44,373 nt of DNA from an uncultured bacterium. Its GTDB lineage: Bacteria; Bacillota; Clostridia; Lachnospirales; Lachnospiraceae. Shown here piece after piece: positions 38,353 through 44,373 of this stretch. How positions within the stretch are numbered: the first letter of the stretch is position 1; every line of letters begins with the position of its first letter. The stretch covers positions 1 to 44,373 of the forward strand of contig CAMSTY010000026.1 in assembly GCA_947063875.1 (NCBI GenBank), in the 5' to 3' direction. Made by a program: the position numbers and the translations under genes. The notes under the pieces are model-generated. The model saw only the letters and a program-made list of their open reading frames with translations, searched no databases and was not told the origin of the DNA.

Positions 38353-39768
38353 ATGGAATTTTCAAAATCTCTGTCGGAGAATGTGGAACATTTAAAACAG
38401 GTTCTGCAGGCAGATAAAAATTTTGATATTGTATATCGGACATTTACGATAGCTGGCAGGAAGGCTGCGCTGTTTTTTGTGGATGGTTTTACCAAGGATG
38501 AAGTGCTGCTGAAAATGATGCAGTCCTGGTGGTCCATCAAGGAAGAAGACATGCCCTCGGATGCCCATGGATTTTCCAAGAAATACCTGCCTTATGGTGA
38601 GATCGGACTGGTGAAGAAGGAGGAGGATATGCTGGTACAGCTTCTGACCGGCATATCTTGCCTGTTTATTGATGGATTTGAGACCTGCATGACCATTGAC
38701 TGCAGGACTTATCCGGCGCGCGGCGTGGGAGAGCCGGAGAAGGACAAGGTAATGAGGGGATCGCGGGATGGCTTTGTGGAAACGCTTATTTTTAACACTG
38801 CGCTGATCCGGCGGAGAATCCGTGATCCGAAACTTACCATGGAAATCCTGACAGCCGGAAAAAGTTCTCATACGGATATCGCAATCTGTTATATGGAAGG
38901 GAGACAGGACGGGAATCTTCTGAAAGAGATCAAACAGAGAATCCAGGGACTTAAGGTGGACGCCCTGACCATGAATCAGGAGAGTCTGGCAGAGTGTATT
39001 TACCCGCATAAGTGGTACAACCCATTTCCCAAATTTAAGTTCTCAGAACGTCCGGATACGGCAGCGGCTTGCATCCTGGAGGGGAATATCGTGGTTTTGG
39101 TGGATAATTCCCCGGCGGCCATGATTCTGCCGTCATCGGTATTTGACATTATCGAGGAGGCGGACGACTATTATTTTCCGCCGATTACCGGCACTTATCT
39201 GCGCCTTTCCCGGATGGTGACAGCAATCCTGTGCCTGCTGCTGACGCCGACCTGGCTGCTTTTGATGATGAATCCGGATATGATTCCGGACTGGCTGGAA
39301 TTCATTCAGCTTTCGGATCCCTCTCATGTGCCGTTGATCTATCAGCTGCTGATTCTGGAATTTGCCATCGACGGCCTGCGCCTGGCAGCAATCAACACGC
39401 CCAATATGCTGACAACGCCCCTCAGTGTAATTGCGGGTATTGTGTTGGGGGAATATTCGGTTAAGTCTGGCTGGTTTAACAGTGAGACTATGCTTTATAT
39501 GGCATTTGTGACGGTGGCCAATTACAGCCAGTCCAGCTTTGAACTGGGATATGCCCTGAAATTCATGCGCGTGCTGATTCTGCTATTGACGGCAATATTT
39601 AACGTATGGGGATACGGAGTAGGGGTCGTGATCTCCGTCTGCGCAATTATATTTAATAAAACGATTGCAGGAAAAAGCTATATTTACCCGCTGATTCCCT
39701 TTAAGTGGGGGGAATTGAAAAAGCGTTTCCTGCGGGGGCGGCTGCCGCTTTCAGGGGCGGACAGGTAA
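38353..39768 (+). CDS. GerA-family spore germination protein (SpoVAF/GerAA-like)
   Basis: A 471-residue A-subunit-type germinant-receptor protein. The soluble N-terminal part contains the family signature YPARGVGEPEKDKVMRGSRDGFVETLIFNTALIRRRIRDP (written in two adjoining parts at residues ~121-160), followed by ILEGNIVVLVDNSPAAMILPSS. The C-terminal half has about five membrane segments (MVTAILCLLLTPTWLLLMM, LRLAAINTPNMLTTPLSVI, LILLLTAIFNVWGYGVGV). It would sit in the spore inner membrane. No B or C subunit genes are adjacent, which favours a SpoVAF-like stand-alone subunit. GGAGGGAACGGC precedes ATG 38353. Confidence 0.9.
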   Translation: MEFSKSLSENVEHLKQVLQADKNFDIVYRTFTIAGRKAALFFVDGFTKDEVLLKMMQSWWSIKEEDMPSDAHGFSKKYLPYGEIGLVKKEEDMLVQLLTGISCLFIDGFETCMTIDCRTYPARGVGEPEKDKVMRGSRDGFVETLIFNTALIRRRIRDPKLTMEILTAGKSSHTDIAICYMEGRQDGNLLKEIKQRIQGLKVDALTMNQESLAECIYPHKWYNPFPKFKFSERPDTAAACILEGNIVVLVDNSPAAMILPSSVFDIIEEADDYYFPPITGTYLRLSRMVTAILCLLLTPTWLLLMMNPDMIPDWLEFIQLSDPSHVPLIYQLLILEFAIDGLRLAAINTPNMLTTPLSVIAGIVLGEYSVKSGWFNSETMLYMAFVTVANYSQSSFELGYALKFMRVLILLLTAIFNVWGYGVGVVISVCAIIFNKTIAGKSYIYPLIPFKWGELKKRFLRGRLPLSGADR

Positions 39769-39794
39769 ATGCGGGCGGAAATCCCGCCGGAATT

Positions 39795-40805
39795 TTACCA
39801 CGTGGCCGTGTAGAGGATATCCCGGTTGACGGTCTGGTAGAACATCTCACGGATCTTCTCCGGCTCCCGGGCCTGCCCCAGAATCCACATCAGCTTGGTG
39901 ACCGTGGCCTCGAGGGTCATGTCATAGGCTTCCAGAAGCCCGAATTCCTGCTTGATGGTTTTGCCTACTTCGTAGACAGACATGTTGCTGCCTTCATTGG
40001 TGACCTGTGTGGTCATGACTACGGTCTTTCCGGCCTCGATCCACTGCTCAATGGCCTTGCGGAAATCACCGGACTCATAGGAGGGCAGTCCGCCCACGCC
40101 AAAGGATTCTATGATCACGGCGTCATAGTGGCCGGCAAGGTAGGCGAGCACACCCGCCTCCATGGAGGGGATCAGCTTTAAGAGGGCAACCCGGTTGTTA
40201 AGGCTGTCATAGAAGCGTACCGGCTGCTTCAGCAGGGCCTTGTCATCCAGATAGAAGATCACATGCTGGTCCTGGATGGTGGCAATATAGGGAAAGTTAA
40301 TGCTGGAAAATGCGTTGTAGCTCTTGGTCCGCTCCTTCTTGCCGCGGGTCCCGGCGATAACCTTGCCGCCGAAAACGATGGTGACGCCGTAAGCCCGGTC
40401 ATGGGAGGCAAAGAGCAGGCTGTCCAGCAGGTTCGTCTTGGCGTCCGTGATTTCCAGATCGATGGGTTTCTGGGCGCCGGTGATCACAATGGGTTTGGAA
40501 GAGTTCTGAATCAGGTAGGACAGGGCGGCAGCTGTGTAAGCCATGGTGTCCGTGCCGTGGCAGATAACAAATCCATCGTAGTCATGATAATGTTCGCGGA
40601 TGGCGGAGGCAATCATCAGCCAGTGGGAAGGCTGCATGTTGGTGCTGTCGATATTGAGAAGCTGCAGGGTGTCAGCCTGGCAGAACCTGAGGGCATCCGG
40701 GACGTAGCCGAGGAGTTCCTTGGAAGTAATGAGGGGTTTCAGACCGCTGTCACTGCTTTTGGAGGCGATTGTCCCGCCTGTGGCAATCATAAGAATGTGC
40801 TTCAT
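39795..40805 (-). CDS. L-asparaginase (type I-like, cytoplasmic)
   Basis: A 336-residue asparaginase hydrolysing asparagine to aspartate and ammonia. The first catalytic Thr lies in MIATGGTIAS and the second in CHGTDTMAYTAAALSYLI; VITGAQKP, FGGKVIAGTRGKK and ESFGVGGLP are further landmarks. No signal peptide, so it is cytoplasmic. The start at ATG 40805 has AAAGGAGC upstream; the in-frame ATG at 40847 has none. It is divergent from the DUF4250 gene. Confidence 0.93.
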   Translation of the reverse strand: MKHILMIATGGTIASKSSDSGLKPLITSKELLGYVPDALRFCQADTLQLLNIDSTNMQPSHWLMIASAIREHYHDYDGFVICHGTDTMAYTAAALSYLIQNSSKPIVITGAQKPIDLEITDAKTNLLDSLLFASHDRAYGVTIVFGGKVIAGTRGKKERTKSYNAFSSINFPYIATIQDQHVIFYLDDKALLKQPVRFYDSLNNRVALLKLIPSMEAGVLAYLAGHYDAVIIESFGVGGLPSYESGDFRKAIEQWIEAGKTVVMTTQVTNEGSNMSVYEVGKTIKQEFGLLEAYDMTLEATVTKLMWILGQAREPEKIREMFYQTVNRDILYTATW

Positions 40806-40954
40806 GGAGTGCTCCTTTACATTTTTTAAAATACGTTGTATGATCATAAATATCAGTACGAGATAACTATAATATTACCATAAATCATGCCGGTCAGACA
40901 ATTGGAAAAGTGAAAGATTGCCGGCCGGGAAAACACAAAAAGGAGAGGAGCATT

Positions 40955-41134
40955 ATGACGACAATTCCCAAAGATCCGGTGATGCTGTTAAGTTATGTGA
41001 ATACACAGCTGCGGGACTTTTATCCATCCCTGGAGGCCCTGTGCGATGAAAAGGGACTGGATCAGGAAGAACTTAAGAAGAAGCTGGAGGCAGTAGACTA
41101 CCACTACAGTCCGGAGAGAAACCAGTTTGTGTAG
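40955..41134 (+). CDS. DUF4250-domain small protein
   Basis: A 59-residue soluble protein: MTTIPKDPVMLLSYVNTQLR, then SLEALCDEKGLD, and a C-terminal VDYHYSPERNQFV. This matches the DUF4250 family common in Clostridia, whose function is unknown. AAAGGAGAGGAGC precedes ATG 40955. It lies 25 bases upstream of the cardiolipin synthase gene and is probably co-transcribed with it. Confidence 0.85.
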   Translation: MTTIPKDPVMLLSYVNTQLRDFYPSLEALCDEKGLDQEELKKKLEAVDYHYSPERNQFV

Positions 41135-41159
41135 ATGGTTGTGTAGGTGAGGAGCGGTT

Positions 41160-42761
41160 ATGATGCAGGCGGTCGCAGTGTGGAACTGGCTTATGGAGCA
41201 TTTGCTCTGGATCAATCTGGTATTATCCGTCATGATTGTGTTTTTTCAGAGGCGGGACCCGAAAGCTGTGTGGACCTGGCTTCTGATTCTTTATTTTGTG
41301 CCGGTGTTTGGTTTTTTCTTCTATCTGGTTTTTGCCCAGGATTATCGGAAAAGCAGGATGTTCCGTGTCAAGGAGGTGGAAGACCGCCTCAGCTTTTCGG
41401 CCAGATGGCAGGAGCGGCTTTTGAAAAATGATGTTTTGTATCTGGAAGATCCGCTGGCAGCAGATTATGGGGATCTGGTCTGCTATAATCTGGAACAGGC
41501 CGGATCGGTGCTGACTCTGGAGAACCAGGTGCAGATCTTTACGGATGGGGAGGAGAAGTTTGGGGATTTGCGCCGGGAACTGGCGGAAGCAAAGCATTTT
41601 ATTCATATTCAGTATTATATTATCAAAGATGACGAGTTGTTCGACTCGATAATTCCCATATTGAAAGACAGGGCGTGCCATGGTGTGGAAATAAGGATTT
41701 TGTATGACGGCATGGGAGGAAGGTTTATGCCTCGCAGCCGCTGGAGAGAAGTGCGCGGGGCGGGTATCCGGACCGCCTGCTTTTTTCCGCCTTTCCTGGG
41801 CAGGCTGAATCTGCGCGTCAATTACCGGAACCACCGGAAGATCGTGGTCATTGACGGAAGGGTCGGATATGTAGGCGGATTTAATATCGGCAGGGAATAT
41901 CTGGGAAAGAATCCGCATTTTGGGTACTGGCGGGACACCCATCTAAAGATCACCGGCGATGCCGCGATCAGCCTGCAGATCCGCTTTGCGCTGGACTGGA
42001 ATTATGCAGGGAAAGAGAATCTGTTTTTGAACGGATGGTATTTTACAGACTGTACCAGGCTGGGAAGCAGCGGAATGCCCGGGCCGGAGGGGAAGGGGGT
42101 CCCGGAGGAAGAGGTGATTTCGGATTCCGGAAGGGAAAACATAATCTGCCAAGGCGATGCGGGCGCAGAAAAGCAGAAGGAGGATATTCTGGAAAAAAGG
42201 ATTTTGGGGAAGCTGGTAGGAATCCAGATTATCGCAAGCGGCCCGGATTCCGGGCGGCGGCAGATACGGGATAATTATTTGCAGCTTTTCCACAAGGCAA
42301 GGCATCATATTTACATTCAGACGCCTTATTTTGTGCCGGATGACGCGGTCCTAAGCGCTTTGAAGATAGCTGCCGGGTCAGGAATCGATGTGCGGCTGAT
42401 GATTCCCTGCAAGCCGGACCATCCCTTTGTCTACTGGGCCACCTACTCCTACGTGGGCGAGATGGTGGAGGCAGGCGCACGCTGCTATACTTATGAAAAC
42501 GGGTTTCTTCATGCCAAGGGCGTGATGGTGGACAGCCGTGTCAGCTGCTACGGCACTGCGAATATGGATATCCGGAGCTTTGAACTGAATTTTGAGGTGA
42601 ACGCCGTCATTTATGATGAGGAGACGACAGAACGGCTGGAAGAGGTTTTTCTGGATGATCTGACACGGTGCCGGGAAGTCACGAAAGAAGTATACGAAGG
42701 CAGGGGGGTACTGGTCAGGATTCGGGAGCAGGGGAGCCGCCTGCTGTCGCCGCTGCTGTGA
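41160..42761 (+). CDS. Cardiolipin synthase (two-PLD-domain type)
   Basis: A 533-residue membrane phospholipid synthase that joins two phosphatidylglycerols to cardiolipin. Two N-terminal membrane segments (LLWINLVLSVMIVFF, TWLLILYFVPVFGFFFYLVF) are followed by two HKD motifs: NYRNHRKIVVIDGRVGYVGGFN (near 225) and LHAKGVMVDSRVSCYGTANMDIR (near 450). An acidic, Gly-rich insert of about 50 residues (near 305-350, PGPEGKGVPEEE) between the two halves makes it slightly longer than usual. GGTGAGGAG precedes ATG 41160; an ATG at 41163 is equally possible. Confidence 0.94.
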   Translation: MMQAVAVWNWLMEHLLWINLVLSVMIVFFQRRDPKAVWTWLLILYFVPVFGFFFYLVFAQDYRKSRMFRVKEVEDRLSFSARWQERLLKNDVLYLEDPLAADYGDLVCYNLEQAGSVLTLENQVQIFTDGEEKFGDLRRELAEAKHFIHIQYYIIKDDELFDSIIPILKDRACHGVEIRILYDGMGGRFMPRSRWREVRGAGIRTACFFPPFLGRLNLRVNYRNHRKIVVIDGRVGYVGGFNIGREYLGKNPHFGYWRDTHLKITGDAAISLQIRFALDWNYAGKENLFLNGWYFTDCTRLGSSGMPGPEGKGVPEEEVISDSGRENIICQGDAGAEKQKEDILEKRILGKLVGIQIIASGPDSGRRQIRDNYLQLFHKARHHIYIQTPYFVPDDAVLSALKIAAGSGIDVRLMIPCKPDHPFVYWATYSYVGEMVEAGARCYTYENGFLHAKGVMVDSRVSCYGTANMDIRSFELNFEVNAVIYDEETTERLEEVFLDDLTRCREVTKEVYEGRGVLVRIREQGSRLLSPLL

Positions 42762-42797
42762 GGAAGATTTTTGTTCCCGGAGAGGGGGAAGATCCGC

Positions 42798-42826
42798 TTA
42801 ACAAATGCCAGGAAATGTTATATAAT
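42798..42826 (+). promoter_or_regulatory. Putative promoter of the HD-domain gene
   Basis: TTAACA (42798-42803) and TATAAT (42821-42826), 17-base spacer, about 70 bases before the start codon at 42900. Confidence 0.6.
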
Positions 42827-42899
42827 GGAAGCTATGAATGCAATCAATGGGCGGAATTGCATGAGAAGTTCATTATGAGATACACGAGGAGGAGGATAT

Positions 42900-43496
42900 A
42901 TGGACAGCAAGATCACAAGAGAAGCGGCGCTGGCGCTTTTGAGGCGATATAACCAGGAAGAATTCCACATCTTGCATGCACTGACTGTGGAGGAAGTTAT
43001 GCGGTGGTATGCGCGGGAATTGGGATATGGAGAGGACGAGGAGTACTGGGGGATCGTCGGATTGCTGCACGATATTGATTTTGAACAGTATCCGGAGCAG
43101 CATTGTCAGAAAGCGCCGCAGTTGCTGGCATCCGGGGGTGTGGGAGAGGACATGATTTATTCGATCTGCTCTCACGGCTATGGGATTTGCTGCGAGGTGG
43201 AACCGGTACACCAGATGGAAAAGGTGTTGTTTGCTGCTGACGAACTGACAGGGTTGATTGGGGCCGCGGCGAAAATGCGTCCGTCAAAAAGCTGTAAGGA
43301 TATGGAGGTTTCCAGCCTGAAAAAGAAATTCAAGGATAAAAGGTTTGCAGCAGGCTGTTCGCGGGACATCATCCGGAAGGGAGCCGAGCAGCTGGGATGG
43401 GAATTGGATGAACTGTTCTTAAAAACGATAGAGGCGATGCGTTCCTGTGAAGATGCCGTGAATATGCAGATGGAGCAGATGTTCACTGACAGATGA
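42900..43496 (+). CDS. HD-domain metal-dependent phosphohydrolase family protein
   Basis: A 198-residue protein of the HDIG type. The HD pair is in GLLHDIDFEQYPEQH (near residue 57) with an upstream His in FHILHALTVEEVMRWYA and a downstream HGYGI and AADELTGLI, giving the H...HD...D metal set. Many such clostridial proteins are annotated as hydrolases with unknown substrates (nucleotides or phosphate esters). GAGGAGGATAT precedes ATG 42900. Confidence 0.88.
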   Translation: MDSKITREAALALLRRYNQEEFHILHALTVEEVMRWYARELGYGEDEEYWGIVGLLHDIDFEQYPEQHCQKAPQLLASGGVGEDMIYSICSHGYGICCEVEPVHQMEKVLFAADELTGLIGAAAKMRPSKSCKDMEVSSLKKKFKDKRFAAGCSRDIIRKGAEQLGWELDELFLKTIEAMRSCEDAVNMQMEQMFTDR

Positions 43497-43499
43497 CAA

Positions 43500-43528
43500 T
43501 TGAATTTCCGGACAGGCTGTGTTATACT
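43500..43528 (+). promoter_or_regulatory. Promoter of the 41-residue membrane peptide
   Basis: TTGAAT (43500-43505) and TATACT (43523-43528), 17-base spacer. Together with the ribosome site GCAGGAGG it supports expression of the small gene at 43566. Confidence 0.6.
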
Positions 43529-43565
43529 GAGTGTAAGCGATTGTAATTAAGCAGGAGGAAAAAAC

Positions 43566-43691
43566 ATGGAATTGATGTATTTTATGGGTGGCGTGCTGTT
43601 GGTTATCATATTTGCGGTGGTAGCCAGTGTGGCGAGTGTGGCGACTGCCGCTGTTGCCATTGTGACGGAGGAGGACGAGGAGGAAGATTAA
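43566..43691 (+). CDS. 41-residue membrane microprotein with acidic tail
   Basis: MELMYFMGGVLLVIIFAVVASV, continuing ASVATAAVAIV and ending in TEEDEEED. One hydrophobic helix is followed by a strongly acidic C-terminus. A good promoter (43500-43528) and GCAGGAGG ribosome site precede the ATG, so the gene is likely real. I do not recognise the family. Confidence 0.7.
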   Translation: MELMYFMGGVLLVIIFAVVASVASVATAAVAIVTEEDEEED

Positions 43692-43696
43692 GCGTT

Positions 43697-43930
43697 TTAA
43701 GCGGAGACTTCCACGAAGATTTCATTGGCGCGTTCCTGGCGGATGGCGATGACAGAGTCCTGAATCCGGTAAGCGCCCATACCGCCGCAGGAAGGGTTTT
43801 GTACACAGAAGAGCGTTTCTCCTGGGAAAAAGCCTGCCCAGGTAAGCTGCAGGCGGGTGTGCAGTTCGCTGGCGATCCATACGATGTGAGCCTGTTCGCC
43901 GGGTTTTACATAGCTAAGGGGCAAAACCAT
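43697..43930 (-). CDS. Orphan FeoA-like protein
   Basis: A 77-residue SH3-like domain: MVLPLSYVKPGEQAHIVWIA, then LTWAGFFPGETLFCVQN, GGMGAYRIQDSVIAIRQERANEIFVEV. The order (PLS..KPGE, G(F/L)xPG, Y-R-(I/L)...IR...A..I.V) matches FeoA, the small partner of the FeoB ferrous-iron pump. No feoB is adjacent in this window. No convincing ribosome site precedes ATG 43930, and the frame stays open upstream to 44098 with unrelated sequence, so it may be decaying. Confidence 0.55.
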   Translation of the reverse strand: MVLPLSYVKPGEQAHIVWIASELHTRLQLTWAGFFPGETLFCVQNPSCGGMGAYRIQDSVIAIRQERANEIFVEVSA

Positions 43931-44061
43931 GGGAATCACTTTTATAGATGCTGTTGTGAGCAGTATATGCAGATGAGGCAGCGGCGGTGCATGGATGTGT
44001 AAAACCTGGCCGGATGCGTTGCGAGTGCGTTTGGCAAAAGACCTCAGAATATGAGCGTAAA

Positions 44062-44245
44062 CAAGAAATCCACCGAGGGGTCGGTGGGTTTCTTGCATTA
44101 CTTTTGGGAATGGTAGGTATACAAATAAAAGAAAATGGTTTTAGGGGGGCCTGCCAGAATTGCTTCTGGCAGGTATGAGTATGAAAAAGCTTTACAATTT
44201 CAAGTGTTAACTTGAAACAAAGGCTCATTATCCTTTCGGATAATG
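44062..44245. repeat. Cluster of four perfect or near-perfect hairpins
   Basis: Within 184 bases lie CAAGAAATCCACCGA/TCGGTGGGTTTCTTG (44062-44095, loop GGGG, one G-U), CCTGCCAGAA/TTCTGGCAGG (44150-44173, loop TTGC), TTTCAAGT/ACTTGAAA (44198-44217, loop GTTA) and CATTATCC/GGATAATG (44226-44245, loop TTTC). None has a T run typical of a terminator. Very AT-rich DNA without a gene follows to 44373. It may be a structured RNA or an array of regulatory sites; I do not recognise it. Confidence 0.75.
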
Positions 44246-44373
44246 TAATTAGAGTATAAAAAATATTTGTGACAAAAATGTGTCTCCATAATAAAAAAAA
44301 TATAAACAAAATAAAAAAGGGAAAAGTCAATAGTAAATGCGAAAAAATAATAAAAAACTTTATTGAGGCCCCG

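Noticed and set aside
1-44373. tRNA, rRNA, CRISPR, insertion sequence or prophage
   Set aside because: No T-arm/anticodon pattern, repeat-spacer array, transposase or phage gene was seen on reading both strands; a dedicated scan was not possible.

Overview
This window looks like a chromosomal segment of an anaerobic, spore-forming, gut-type Firmicute, most likely a Lachnospiraceae member (Clostridia). The reasons are the mid-range GC, strong AGGAGG ribosome binding sites, sigmaA-type promoters, a GerA-family spore germination protein, an FMN-riboswitch/RibU unit, a VanW protein, a DUF4250 protein and a ferredoxin-type aldo/keto reductase. Genus and species cannot be fixed from sequence reading alone. 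No rRNA, tRNA, CRISPR array, insertion sequence or prophage was seen.

Layout. 1-2283: AT-rich, probably acquired type II restriction-modification pair (YhdJ-like adenine methyltransferase plus a PD-(D/E)XK-like partner). 2281-4318: divergent PadR regulator and MATE exporter sharing two palindromic operators. 4375-7497: MBL-fold hydrolase, then decaying genes (a truncated membrane protein, a cupin, and a crotonase head abutting a GntP-permease tail). 7731-14205: accessory enzymes and regulators (orphan CbiA, AraC-GyrI regulator coupled to a C45 acyltransferase, CMD protein plus cupin, GNAT, REC-GGDEF diguanylate cyclase). 14231-18611: a mannose-family PTS with its RpiR regulator and NanE, predicted to import N-acetylmannosamine or a related amino sugar and convert ManNAc-6-P to GlcNAc-6-P. 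18541-22277: YhcC-type radical SAM protein, a stand-alone retron-type reverse transcriptase with its own consensus promoter and a structured upstream leader, and a MocR regulator. 22360-26541: large soluble hybrid histidine kinase and the FMN-riboswitch-controlled riboflavin transporter ribU. 26665-35403: a long co-directional housekeeping run (Sua5, dCMP deaminase, DUF4080 radical SAM, exonuclease, micro-ORF, VanW, AIRS-C protein, Lrp, aminotransferase, TrmL) ending at a strong terminator. 35488-37661: aldo/keto reductase and secreted GH5 glycosidase on the minus strand. 37662-38352: a gene-free stretch with paired operators and two convergent, terminator-ended short RNA candidates. 38353-43691: spore germination protein, asparaginase, DUF4250, cardiolipin synthase, HD hydrolase and a 41-residue membrane peptide. 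43697-44373: orphan FeoA-like ORF and a cluster of four perfect hairpins in AT-rich DNA.

The best candidates for something undescribed are the single-gene retron (19525-20800), the twin convergent structured RNAs (37760-38120), the hairpin cluster at the right end (44062-44245) and the NanE-linked IIC-IID fusion PTS with a repeated palindrome that may be its RpiR operator.
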